A stretch of 64,000 nt of DNA. Source: Pseudoduganella plicata (lineage in GTDB: Bacteria; Pseudomonadota; Gammaproteobacteria; Burkholderiales; Burkholderiaceae_D). The notes beneath the pieces are model-generated. The model made no database searches and was not told where the DNA came from. It was given only the letters and a program-made list of their open reading frames with translations. Positions 46,887 to 55,271 of the stretch are shown here, piece after piece. The stretch is from assembly GCF_004421005.1 (NCBI RefSeq), contig NZ_CP038026.1, positions 2,666,001 through 2,730,000 on the forward strand, in the 5' to 3' direction. Every line of letters starts with the position of its first letter. Positions within the stretch are counted from its first letter, which is position 1. Both the position numbers and the translations under genes were made by a program.

Positions 46887-47108
46887 ACTCTTACCTGGCA
46901 CGGTCCCGGCTGTTTGGTCCCGCTGCGGCGTGGCTTGTGGCCGCCTGCAGCAGTGATGCCAACAGCATCTTGTGAACCGCGTGTCTCCTCGCTTTATTGC
47001 GCCGTCTCCGGCAGCCTTCTTATTTACCACTCCCCACTGACCAGCATGTCCGTTGCTACCTTGGTGCATATCGTTATTCGCTGCACCAATCAGGAGCGAG
47101 GCAATCAT
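46884..47108 (-). CDS. Possible small 74-aa ORF before the triple terminator
   Basis: A minus-strand frame from ATG at 47,108 begins MIASLLIGAANNDMHQGSNG and ends at TAA (46,884) directly at the first terminator. AGGA-rich text precedes the ATG. The C-terminal half is Arg/Cys-rich and low in family character. An overlapping short frame (MLLASLLQAATSHAAAG...) also ends there. The terminators may simply serve dctM; coding is uncertain. Confidence 0.3.
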   Translation of the reverse strand: MIASLLIGAANNDMHQGSNGHAGQWGVVNKKAAGDGAIKRGDTRFTRCCWHHCCRRPQATPQRDQTAGTVPGKS

Positions 47109-47211
47109 AACTGATCCGTCCTGCTTTTTCTCCAGTTTTTTTTTAGCAACGGACTATTTGGTTCACATGTAAATGAGTGTGGTTTTTAGCGCAAAATTTG
47201 TGGTAAGCCCT

Positions 47212-48501
47212 TTACCCCACGCTGCCGTACACGAGGTTTGGCAGCCACAGCGAGATCGCCGGCACGTACGTCACCAGCATCAGGAAGCCCAGCATCGTCA
47301 GCAGCCACGGCATCACGGCAACGGTCAGTTCCGAAATGCCCATCTTGGTAATGCCCGACGCCACATACAGGTTCAGCCCCACCGGCGGATGGCACATGCC
47401 CACCTCCATGTTGACGACGATCAGGATGCCGAAGTGGATAGGATTGATGCCCAAGGCCACTGCGACCGGGAACAGGATCGGCGCCATGATCAGCACGATC
47501 GACGACGGCTCCATGAAGTTACCGGCGATGAGCAGCAGCACGTTTACGACCAGCAGGAACGCGATCGGGCCCAGACCCTGGTCCGTCAGCCATGCCGCCA
47601 TCTGTTGCGGAATGTTTTCGCTTGTCATCAGGAACGAGAACAGGACGGCGTTTGTGATGATGTACAACAGCATCGCCGACATCGACGCGGAATCGAGCAG
47701 CACCTTGCCGACCTGCTTGATCTTCAGGTCCTTGTAGACGAAGACGGCAATGACGAATGCGTACACGGCCGCCATCGCCGCCGCTTCCGTCGGCGTAAAC
47801 ATGCCCGAGTAGATGCCGCCCATGACGATGAGAATCAGCAGCAGGCCCCAGGCGCTCTTGCGGAACGCGGCCAGGCGCTCGCCCCACGTGGCTTTCTTCA
47901 TGCGCGGATAGTTGTGCTTCTTCGCCAGCACCCACGTCGTCAGCCCCAGCAGGAACGCCAGCATCAGGCCGGGAACGACGCCGGCCATGAACAGCGCGCC
48001 AACGGACGTGTTGGTGGTCACCGAATACATCACCATGACGATCGACGGCGGAATCAGGATGCCCAGGGCGCCCGACGTGGTAATGACACCGGCGCCGAAT
48101 TTGCGGGGATAGCCCTGTTTCACCATCGCCGGCAGGATGATCGAGCCGATGGCGACGACGGTCGCCGGGCTCGAACCCGAAACGGCCGCGAACAGCGCGC
48201 ACGCCATGACGCCGGCCAGCGCCAGGCCGCCGTGCCAATGGCCCACGCAGGAGGTGGCGAAGTTGATCATGCGCCGCGCCACGCCGCCGTGCGTGAGGAA
48301 GTTACCGGCCAGGATGAAGAATGGGATCGCCATGATCTCGAACTTCTCGATCCCCGTGAACAGCTTCAGTGCGACCGATTCGATCGGCACCTGCGTCATC
48401 GTGAACAGGAACGTCAGGACCGTCAGGCCCAGCGAAATGGAAATGGGCATACCGGTCAGCATGAGGACCAGCAGCAGGGCAAAAATAATCAGTGCGTTCA
48501 T
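47212..48501 (-). CDS. dctM: TRAP transporter large permease DctM
   Basis: DctM is the Na+/H+-coupled membrane subunit of a TRAP importer for C4-dicarboxylates or related acids. The 429-aa protein has about 12 membrane segments; typical pieces are PFFILAGNFLTHGGVARRMI, SGSSPATVVAIGSIILPAM, GIYSGMFTPTEAAAMA and NPIHFGILIVVNMEVGMCHPPVGLN. Its start overlaps the dctQ stop by four bases (ATGA). The order P-Q-M on the minus strand is the standard operon. Confidence 0.96.
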   Translation of the reverse strand: MNALIIFALLLVLMLTGMPISISLGLTVLTFLFTMTQVPIESVALKLFTGIEKFEIMAIPFFILAGNFLTHGGVARRMINFATSCVGHWHGGLALAGVMACALFAAVSGSSPATVVAIGSIILPAMVKQGYPRKFGAGVITTSGALGILIPPSIVMVMYSVTTNTSVGALFMAGVVPGLMLAFLLGLTTWVLAKKHNYPRMKKATWGERLAAFRKSAWGLLLILIVMGGIYSGMFTPTEAAAMAAVYAFVIAVFVYKDLKIKQVGKVLLDSASMSAMLLYIITNAVLFSFLMTSENIPQQMAAWLTDQGLGPIAFLLVVNVLLLIAGNFMEPSSIVLIMAPILFPVAVALGINPIHFGILIVVNMEVGMCHPPVGLNLYVASGITKMGISELTVAVMPWLLTMLGFLMLVTYVPAISLWLPNLVYGSVG

Positions 48502-49058
48502 GCTTTGGCTCCCTGGAGTTCGTCGTCCAGGCCTTCAACGTGGGAGTGGTCGTGCTTCGGCAGGTCGCCGGTGCGGATGAAATGCACCATCACTTGCAGG
48601 AAGCGGAAGGACATCAGGTAGGAACCGAGCGGCACGGCCAGGTAGACTATCCACATCGGCACTTCCAGGTCGGCGGAAGTCTGCTCGGTGTGGCCGATTT
48701 CCCACACGAACGACGCGCCCAGCGTGCCGACGATGCCGGTAAAAGTGGCGCCGGCCAGCAGGCCGAAGATGATGAACTTGTTGCGCCATGGCGTCGACAG
48801 GCGGTTGATCACGACGTCCACGCCCACGTGGATGCCGGTGCGCACGCCGTAGGCGGCGCCGAACTTGGCCATCCACACGAACATGTAGATGCACACCTCC
48901 TGCGCCCAGCTGGTGTTGATCTGAATGAGTTCGTCCTGCAGCCAGCCGAGGGGCAGGCCGGACAGGTAGCGGTGCACGACCGCCACGAAAATGATGAAGG
49001 TGGCTGCGCCCATCAGGGTCGCAATGATCCATTCTTCCAGGTGGTCCAGGAATTTCAT
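48498..49058 (-). CDS. dctQ: TRAP transporter small permease DctQ
   Basis: The 186-aa protein has four membrane segments, beginning MKFLDHLEEWIIATLMGAAT and containing INTSWAQEVCIYMFVWMAKFGAAYG and GIHVGVDVVINRLS, the DctQ signature. It pairs with DctM. The C-terminus is extended by a hydrophilic tail with several His (LPKHDHSHVEG), which could bind metal but may be neutral. It is separated from dctP by 121 bases that include a strong hairpin. Confidence 0.94.
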   Translation of the reverse strand: MKFLDHLEEWIIATLMGAATFIIFVAVVHRYLSGLPLGWLQDELIQINTSWAQEVCIYMFVWMAKFGAAYGVRTGIHVGVDVVINRLSTPWRNKFIIFGLLAGATFTGIVGTLGASFVWEIGHTEQTSADLEVPMWIVYLAVPLGSYLMSFRFLQVMVHFIRTGDLPKHDHSHVEGLDDELQGAKA

Positions 49059-49125
49059 GGTGTTCTTTCAATAGAAACGGCTCGGGAAGCCGAAACCGGG
49101 AGGGATACTGTCTGAGTGAGACTGC

Positions 49126-49146
49126 GGGGCGGCAGGACGCCGCCCC
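49126..49146 (-). promoter_or_regulatory. Intra-operon hairpin between dctP and dctQ
   Basis: GGGGCGGC (49126-49133) pairs with GCCGCCCC (49139-49146) around a five-base loop. No T run follows on the minus strand. In TRAP operons the binding-protein gene is expressed above the permeases, and such a stem can protect the dctP mRNA 3' end or attenuate readthrough. Confidence 0.65.
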
Positions 49147-49179
49147 GGGTACATAGCCGAAGCTATGGTTACGCGAAGT

Positions 49180-50172
49180 TTATTTCGCGCTTTCCTTGTT
49201 GATCGCGTTGATCAGGTCCGCGCCGATACGGCTTTCCATCTGCTTCTGGACTGGCGCCAGGGCTTTCTTCCATTCCGCCTGCTGCTGCGGGGTCAGGGCG
49301 ATGAACTGGGTCTTGCCCGATTTCTTCATGGCTTCCAGCGCCATGTCGTTATCGCGCTGGGCAATGGCTTTTTCGTACGTCGTCGCTTCGCGCATCGCGC
49401 CTTCGAGCGCCGTGCGGATGTCGGACGGCAGGCCATCCCAGAACTTCTTGTTGACGATGACGGCATAGCCCAGATAGCCGTGGTTCGACAAGGTGCCGTA
49501 CTTCTGCACCTCATGCATCTTTTGCGTGTACATGTTCGATGGCGGATTCTCGGTGCCGTCCACGACGCCCGTCTGCAGCGCCTGGTACACCTCGGAGAAC
49601 GCCAGCACCTGCGGGTTCGCGCCCATCATGCGCATCTGCGCGTCCAGCACCTTGGAGGACTGGATGCGCATCTTCAGCCCGCGGAAGTCGGTCGGCGAGC
49701 GCAGCGGCTTGTTGGCCGACATGATCTTGAAGCCGTTGTCCCAGTAAGCCAGGCCGGTGATGCCCTTGCTTTCCAGTTTCTTCAGCAGGCCCTTGCCGAT
49801 CGGGCCTTCCGTCACGTTGTACAGCGCGGTCTTGCTCGGGAAGATGTACGGCAGGTCGAAGACCTCGAACTCCTTCACGCCCAGCGGGCCGAACTTGGCC
49901 AGCGACGGCGCCAGCATCTGCACCGCGCCCAGCTGCAGCGCTTCCAGTTCTTCCTTGTCCTTGTACAGCTGGCTGTTCGGATAGACTTCGACCTTGACGC
50001 GGCCGTTGGTGGCCTTTTCCGCCAGCTGTTTGAAACGTTCCGCAGCCTGGCCTTTCGGCGTATCGAGGGCCACGACGTGGCTGAACTTGATGACGATCGG
50101 TGCCTGGGCAAAGGCGTTGGCGGTAAAGCAGGCGGTCGCGGCAAATGCGACCAGGATGGTCTTGAGCTTCAT
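49180..50172 (-). CDS. dctP: TRAP transporter substrate-binding protein DctP
   Basis: The 330-aa periplasmic protein starts with signal peptide MKLKTILVAFAATACFTANA (cleavage after AFA). Family features include IKFSHVVALDTPKGQAAERF, FDLPYIF, GLKMRIQSSKV with the conserved Arg that binds the substrate carboxylate, and EVYQALQTGVVDGTENP. It captures a dicarboxylate or similar acid for DctQM. The ATG at 50,172 is chosen over 50,184. Regulation is probably by the DctS/DctR pair encoded divergently next to it. Confidence 0.96.
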   Translation of the reverse strand: MKLKTILVAFAATACFTANAFAQAPIVIKFSHVVALDTPKGQAAERFKQLAEKATNGRVKVEVYPNSQLYKDKEELEALQLGAVQMLAPSLAKFGPLGVKEFEVFDLPYIFPSKTALYNVTEGPIGKGLLKKLESKGITGLAYWDNGFKIMSANKPLRSPTDFRGLKMRIQSSKVLDAQMRMMGANPQVLAFSEVYQALQTGVVDGTENPPSNMYTQKMHEVQKYGTLSNHGYLGYAVIVNKKFWDGLPSDIRTALEGAMREATTYEKAIAQRDNDMALEAMKKSGKTQFIALTPQQQAEWKKALAPVQKQMESRIGADLINAINKESAK

Positions 50173-50362
50173 GTGTGTCCCCAAATATGAGTTGGTTTAT
50201 TATCGGGTGTCGATGGCGGCAGCGGCGCGCTGCACGTCGGCCTCCTTCACCCTCGGACCTCTTGGCCCTTGTTTTGCCGTCCCATTCTGTGCAAGTGCAC
50301 CGCAAGGGGCAACTGTGGAAAACCACAATATCGCAGTGTAGCAATTTCATTACCCTCAGACA

Positions 50363-52363
50363 ATGACTAATTCCCCATCGCTGGCTGCGCGCTTGCCCTT
50401 TCCGCACACGGTCCGATGGCTGATGCCGGTCGTGCTGGTGTTGTTTTTTCTCGCCATCCTGATCTGGCTGCCATGGCAGGCGCGCCAGATGGAACGGGGC
50501 GAGCGCCAGGAACAGCTGATCGCGGACACGCTGTGGGTCGAGCAGACCATCCGCTTCCAGATGGGCCGGCACGAGGACAGCACGCGCGCCATCGGCAACG
50601 ACATCCTGGCGGGCACGCCGCCCGCCCGCATCCACGAGCGCATGCTGCGCCTGCTGAAAACCGGCACGGAACTCAAACGCCTGATGTGGCTCGACCCGGA
50701 GGCGCGCATCCTTGCCGCCACCGAGGCCGCCCCGCCCCGGGTGGCTGCGCTGTCGGCCGCGTCGCGCGATGCCGCGGACCGCGCCCGGCGCAGCCGCAAT
50801 CCCGTCTACGGCCAGCCGGGCGCCGAATCGCTGCAGACGGTCGGCACGCCGGGCGCGTACATGATGGATTACCACCTGCCGCTGTATCGCGGCGACACCT
50901 ATGTGGGCAGCGTCGTCGCCACTTACCAGCTGTCGGCGCTGCTGGACGAGATGGTGCCGTGGTGGTTCGCCCAGGACAACCAGATCTCGCTGCTCGACCG
51001 CGACGACCGCATCCTGGCGCGCCGCGCCGCCGCAGGGCCGGGCCACGGCGTCTACACGCACAAGCGCGCGCTCGACCTGCCCGGCGTGACCGTCACGTTG
51101 ATGACGGACAGCGTCAAGAGCGAACCGAAGCTGCTGCCCAACCTGCTGGTGGGCTCCGTCATCGCGCTGTCGCTGGCGCTGTTATGGAGCCTGCTGGCGC
51201 TGTGGGGACACATTTCGCGCCGGCTGGCCGCCGAGGATGCGCTGCGCCAGCAGATGGCGTTCCGTACCGCGATGGAAAACTCGCTGGTGACGGGCCTGCG
51301 CGCGCGCGACCTGGAAGGCCGCATCACCCACGTCAATCCGGCGTTCTGCCAGATGGTGGGCTATACGGAAGAAGAGCTGGTCGGCCGCTCGCCGCCGATG
51401 CCGTACTGGGCGCCGGACGTGATGCCGGAATACCAGCACCGCCTGGCCAACGTGCTGGCCGGCACGGTGACGCCGCAATTCGAGACAATCTTCCAGCGCC
51501 CCGACGGCACCCGCCTGCCCGTATTGATCTTCGAAGCGCCGCTGGTCGATAACGAAGGCCGCCACACGGGCTGGATGGGATCGATCCTGGACATCACGGA
51601 CCGCAAGCGCATCGAGGAACTCAACCGGGAACACCAGGAAAAGCTGCAGGCCAGCGCGCGCCTGGCCACGATGGGCGAGATCGCCTCGATGCTGGCACAC
51701 GAACTGAACCAGCCGCTGGCCGCCATCTCCAGTTACACGACAGGCGCCCTCAATCTGCTGGCGCGGGCCGATGGCGACCGCCAGCCGGTCGACGGCGGCA
51801 AGCTCAAACCCGCGCTGGAACAGGTGGGCGCGCAGGCACGCCGCGCCGGGCAGATCGTGCGCAGCGTGTTCGATTTCGTCAAGAAGCGCAAGGCCGAGCG
51901 GCGCGACGTGGCGCTGGCCGCCATGCTCGACAGCATCAGCGCGCTGATCGAACTGCAGGCCCGCCAGCACCGGGTAACGCTGAAAACGGTGCTGCCGGCC
52001 GACCTGCCGGCCGTGCACGCCGACCCGATGATGGTCGAGCAGGTACTGCTGAACCTGACGCGCAACGGCATCGAAGCGATGGCCAACGTGCCACTGGCGC
52101 GCCGCACGCTGACCGTCGAAGCCTGTTACGATGCGCCCGCGCACCAGGTCAGCGTCTGCATCGTCGACAATGGCCATGGCATCCCGCAGGACGTCGCCGA
52201 GCGGCTGTTTTCGCCGTTTTTCTCGACCAAGGCGCAAGGCATGGGCATGGGGCTGAACATCTGCCGTACCGCCATCGAGTTCCACGGCGGTACACTGACG
52301 CACCGCGACAATCCGGGAGGCGGTACCATATTCACTTTTACGCTGCCCGCCGCGGGCGCGTAG
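50363..52363 (+). CDS. dctS: PAS-containing sensor histidine kinase, DctS-like
   Basis: The 666-aa membrane sensor has a transmembrane segment at about residues 19-36 (LMPVVLVLFFLAILIWL), a periplasmic domain, a second segment near 257-278, a PAS domain (about 295-415, with RITHVNPAFCQMVGYTEEEL), a HisKA domain with phospho-acceptor His446 in MLAHELNQPLAA, and a HATPase with NLTRNGIEAM, DNGHGIP and GMGMGLNICRTAIEFHGG. It is divergent from dctPQM and 21 bases before its response regulator, the layout of DctS/DctR systems that sense C4-dicarboxylates. The ligand is inferred from context. Confidence 0.9.
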   Translation: MTNSPSLAARLPFPHTVRWLMPVVLVLFFLAILIWLPWQARQMERGERQEQLIADTLWVEQTIRFQMGRHEDSTRAIGNDILAGTPPARIHERMLRLLKTGTELKRLMWLDPEARILAATEAAPPRVAALSAASRDAADRARRSRNPVYGQPGAESLQTVGTPGAYMMDYHLPLYRGDTYVGSVVATYQLSALLDEMVPWWFAQDNQISLLDRDDRILARRAAAGPGHGVYTHKRALDLPGVTVTLMTDSVKSEPKLLPNLLVGSVIALSLALLWSLLALWGHISRRLAAEDALRQQMAFRTAMENSLVTGLRARDLEGRITHVNPAFCQMVGYTEEELVGRSPPMPYWAPDVMPEYQHRLANVLAGTVTPQFETIFQRPDGTRLPVLIFEAPLVDNEGRHTGWMGSILDITDRKRIEELNREHQEKLQASARLATMGEIASMLAHELNQPLAAISSYTTGALNLLARADGDRQPVDGGKLKPALEQVGAQARRAGQIVRSVFDFVKKRKAERRDVALAAMLDSISALIELQARQHRVTLKTVLPADLPAVHADPMMVEQVLLNLTRNGIEAMANVPLARRTLTVEACYDAPAHQVSVCIVDNGHGIPQDVAERLFSPFFSTKAQGMGMGLNICRTAIEFHGGTLTHRDNPGGGTIFTFTLPAAGA

Positions 52364-52384
52364 TTTTACCAACGGAGTTACCCG

Positions 52385-52972
52385 ATGCTGCATATCGTCG
52401 ATGATGAAGAAGTGGTGCGCGATTCGCTGTCGTGGCTGGCCTCGTCGCGCGCCATTCCCGCCACGACCTACGATTGCGGTGCGAAATTCCTGGCCTACGT
52501 GGAGGCGGGCCGCTTCGATCCGGCCGGCGACTGCGTGCTGCTGGACGTGCGCATGCCCGACATGAACGGCGTGGCCGTGTTCGACCAGCTGCATGCGCGC
52601 GGGCTGACGCAGCGCCTCCCCGTCATCTTCCTGACCGGCCACGGCGACGTGCCGATGGCGGTGGACACGCTCAAACGCGGCGCATTCGACTTCTTTGAAA
52701 AACCGTTCAACGACAACGACCTGATGGACCGCGTGCAGGAAGGCCTGGCGAAGTCGATGCACGCCAGCGCCAGCGCCGCCGTGCACGCACGCCTGGCCAC
52801 GCTGTCCTCGCGCGAACGCGAGGTGCTGGACCTGATCCTGGCGGGGAAGATGAACAAGGTCGTCGCCGACGAACTGGGGATCAGCATGCGCACGGTGGAA
52901 GTGCATCGCGCGCACATCTTCGACAAGATGCAGGTCAAGACGGCCGTGGAGCTGGCCGGCCTGCTGAAGTAA
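52385..52972 (+). CDS. dctR: FixJ/LuxR-type response regulator, DctR-like
   Basis: The 195-aa regulator has a receiver domain with acidic pocket Asp6-Asp7, phospho-acceptor Asp54 (CVLLDVRMPD), Thr84 and Lys106 (FEKPF). The C-terminal LuxR-type helix-turn-helix is LSSREREVLDLILAGKMNKV followed by VADELGISMRTVEVHRAHI. Phosphorylated DctR would activate dctPQM on the opposite side of dctS. It ends four bases before the first AAA ATPase gene, so that ATPase may be co-transcribed. Confidence 0.93.
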   Translation: MLHIVDDEEVVRDSLSWLASSRAIPATTYDCGAKFLAYVEAGRFDPAGDCVLLDVRMPDMNGVAVFDQLHARGLTQRLPVIFLTGHGDVPMAVDTLKRGAFDFFEKPFNDNDLMDRVQEGLAKSMHASASAAVHARLATLSSREREVLDLILAGKMNKVVADELGISMRTVEVHRAHIFDKMQVKTAVELAGLLK

Positions 52973-52976
52973 GCGC

Positions 52977-53732
52977 ATGGCCCTCTCGTCGAGCTTCGTC
53001 ATCGACATGACGCTGCGGCGCGAGATCGTGCCGGACCCGGACGCCTACCCGTTCAACCTGCCCGCCGTGCGGCACCTGAAGGTGCTGACGTTCCACCCGG
53101 CCGTCACGTTCATCGTCGGCGAAAACGGCAGTGGCAAGTCGACGCTGCTGGAAGCGATTGCCGTGAGCCTCGGTTTCAATGCCGAAGGCGGTACCCGCAA
53201 CTTTAATTTCGGCACGCGGCCTTCCCACTCCGTGCTGCATGAGTACATCCGCATCGCCAAGGGCTTCCGGCGTCCGCAGGACGGTTTCTTCCTGCGGGCC
53301 GAAAGCTTCTTCAATGTCGCCACCGAGATCGAGAACCGCGATGTCGGCGGCTCGTACGGCGGCGTCTCGCTGCACGAGCAGTCGCACGGCGAATCGTTCA
53401 TGGCCCTGCTGACGCACCGCTTCCGCGCCAGGAGCCTGTATGTGCTGGACGAGCCGGAAGCGGCCCTGTCGCCGCAACGCCAATTGGCTGCGCTGGCACG
53501 CATCCACCAGCTGGTGAAGCAAGGCTGCCAGTTCATCATCGCCACGCATTCGCCCATCCTGATGGCCTACCCGGATGCGAAAATCTATACCTGCATGACC
53601 GACGGCCTGCGCCGCACCGATTACGAAGACACGGAACATTACCAGGTCACGCGGGCTTTCCTCGCCAATCCGCAGCGGATGCTGGATGTGCTGCTGGCCG
53701 AGGAGGATGAGCCTCACCGCAGCGATCCATGA
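52977..53732 (+). CDS. ABC/RecF-type AAA ATPase, paralogue 1
   Basis: The 251-aa soluble protein has Walker A GENGSGKS at residues 48-55, a signature-like LHEQSHGESF, Walker B LYVLDEPEAALS and His-switch ATHSPILMAYPDA. It is a single ABC-ATPase domain of the kind related to RecF/OLD heads, without membrane partner. Its start is four bases after dctR and it overlaps its near-copy by four bases. Function is unknown; proteins of this family often act in DNA or metabolite stress, but the sequence gives no substrate. Confidence 0.85.
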   Translation: MALSSSFVIDMTLRREIVPDPDAYPFNLPAVRHLKVLTFHPAVTFIVGENGSGKSTLLEAIAVSLGFNAEGGTRNFNFGTRPSHSVLHEYIRIAKGFRRPQDGFFLRAESFFNVATEIENRDVGGSYGGVSLHEQSHGESFMALLTHRFRARSLYVLDEPEAALSPQRQLAALARIHQLVKQGCQFIIATHSPILMAYPDAKIYTCMTDGLRRTDYEDTEHYQVTRAFLANPQRMLDVLLAEEDEPHRSDP

Positions 53733-54499
53733 CGCTATCCTCCAGCTTTGCCATCGACGTGACGCTGCGGCGCGACAGCGTGCCCGATTTCGACCGCTAT
53801 CCGTTCCACCTGCCAGTCGTGCGGCACCTGCAGGTGCTGACATTCCACCCGGCCGTCACGTTCATCGTCGGCGAAAACGGCAGTGGCAAATCGACGCTGC
53901 TGGAAGCCATCGCGGTGGCCCTCGGCTTCAATGCCGAAGGCGGCAGCCGCAATTTCAATTTCGGCACGCGGGCATCGCACTCCGTGCTGCACGAATACAT
54001 TCAGGTCGCCAGGGGATTCCGGCGCCCGCGCGACGGCTATTTCCTGCGCGCGGAGAGTTTCTTCAACGTGGCCACCAACATCGAAGCGCTCGACGAAGAG
54101 CCGCAAGGCGGCCCACCCGTCATCAGCTACCACGGCGGGCGCTCGCTGCACGAGCAGTCGCACGGAGAATCGTTCATGGCCCTGCTCACGCACCGTTTCG
54201 GCCCCAAGGGTCTGTATGTGATGGACGAACCGGAAGCGGCGCTGTCGCCGCAGCGCCAGCTGGCCGTGCTGGCGCGCATCCACCAGCTGGTGAAACAGGG
54301 CTCGCAATTCATCATCGCCACGCATTCGCCCATCCTGATGGCCTATCCGGACGCGAAAATCTACTCCTGCACGGCCGACGGCCTGCGCCGCACCGACTAC
54401 GAGGATACGGAACACTACCAGGTCATGCGCGATTTCCTGGCCAATCCGCAGCGGATGCTCGAGGTGCTGCTGGCCGACGGCAAACAGGACAGCGGCTGA
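53729..54499 (+). CDS. ABC/RecF-type AAA ATPase, paralogue 2
   Basis: This 256-aa protein is a close tandem copy of the preceding ATPase, with the same GENGSGKS, EQSHGESF, YVMDEPEAALS and ATHSPILMAYPDA motifs. It differs by a short insertion, EEPQGGPPVISYHGG, before the signature, and by a different N-terminus. The ATGA overlap with copy 1 suggests equal expression and possibly a heterodimer in which each ATP site combines both subunits. Duplication followed by divergence is clear; function is not. Confidence 0.85.
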   Translation: MTLSSSFAIDVTLRRDSVPDFDRYPFHLPVVRHLQVLTFHPAVTFIVGENGSGKSTLLEAIAVALGFNAEGGSRNFNFGTRASHSVLHEYIQVARGFRRPRDGYFLRAESFFNVATNIEALDEEPQGGPPVISYHGGRSLHEQSHGESFMALLTHRFGPKGLYVMDEPEAALSPQRQLAVLARIHQLVKQGSQFIIATHSPILMAYPDAKIYSCTADGLRRTDYEDTEHYQVMRDFLANPQRMLEVLLADGKQDSG

Positions 54500-54527
54500 A
54501 ACCGCCCCCCTGTTTATGAGGCAATCT

Positions 54528-54645
54528 TTCCAAAACGGGGACAGTCCCAAATGCCGTTAAGTTAAGTTGTTGAAATTGTGGTGGCACGGCCCGCGCGAAA
54601 ACAGGATAAGTTAACGGCATTCGGGACAGCCCCCGTTTTTTGGAA
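54528..54645. repeat. REPIN-like inverted repeat pair
   Basis: A left arm (54528-54560) and a right arm (54611-54645) are near-perfect reverse complements: both carry TTCCAAAA, CGGGGACAGTCCC-like text and ATGCCGTTAA. The roughly 50-base spacer is unrelated. Two inverted REP-like units make a REPIN. The whole can also fold as a long hairpin after the ATPase pair. Confidence 0.8.
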
Positions 54646-54786
54646 ATAGTCCTGCTGTGGTTTGACCGCTTTGCCGGCGTGGCGAAAATGTGACGGCGCA
54701 ATTGATTCTTTCTGAAACAATTGCGGAGATCAGGTATATTTCTTCAGGTAAATATTCTGAACGCTTTCTTTCCGACGCCCACTGCC

Positions 54787-55200
54787 ATGTCCCTCCACCA
54801 GCTTGTCTATCTCAGCGAGTCCACCAGCAAGATGTCATCGGACGACCTGATTCCCATCCTCAACCAGGCCAAGCCGAACAACGCGGCCATCGACGTCACC
54901 GGCAGCCTGTTCTATAACGGCGGCTGGTTCCTGCAAGTGCTGGAGGGCTCCGCCGCCACATTGACGGCGCTGTATGAAAAGATCTCGAAGGATCCACGCC
55001 ACAAGAACCTGCGCCTGCTCTACAACGAGCCGGCCGAGTTCCGTACGTTTACGCGCTGGAGCATGAACATGACGAACCTGGACGATCGCCAGTCGGACAA
55101 ATACGAAGAGCTGGTCGAGATCATCGAGGCCGCCAAGGCAGGCCGCCGGATCCGCTCGATGTCGCCGGCGGTCGTGCTGCTGCACATGTTCCGCAACTGA
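54787..55200 (+). CDS. BLUF-domain blue-light sensor protein
   Basis: The 137-aa protein is a stand-alone BLUF domain that would bind FAD and sense blue light. Key positions are the Tyr in LHQLVYLSES (Tyr8), the Asn in AKPNNAAIDVTGSLF, the Gln in WFLQVLEGS, and RWSMNM near the Trp/Met switch region. A short C-terminal helical tail (LVEIIEAAKAGRRIRSMSPA) has no output domain, so it must signal by protein contact. No partner gene is adjacent except the ATPase pair upstream. Confidence 0.93.
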   Translation: MSLHQLVYLSESTSKMSSDDLIPILNQAKPNNAAIDVTGSLFYNGGWFLQVLEGSAATLTALYEKISKDPRHKNLRLLYNEPAEFRTFTRWSMNMTNLDDRQSDKYEELVEIIEAAKAGRRIRSMSPAVVLLHMFRN

Positions 55201-55244
55201 CCCAAACCCGGGACTGCCCCCTGTTTTCGGGCAATATTTCCTCG

Positions 55245-55271
55245 AAACCCGGGTCCGTCCCGGGTTTTTTT
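55245..55271 (+). terminator. Intrinsic terminator after BLUF gene
   Basis: AAACCCGGG (55245-55253) and CCCGGGTTT (55259-55267) form a stem with a five-base loop, followed by a run of T to 55,271. An outer pairing of AAACCCGGGAC (55204-55214) with GTCCCGGGTTT (55257-55267) is also possible. It serves the BLUF gene and overlaps the end of convergent queG by two bases. Confidence 0.85.
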
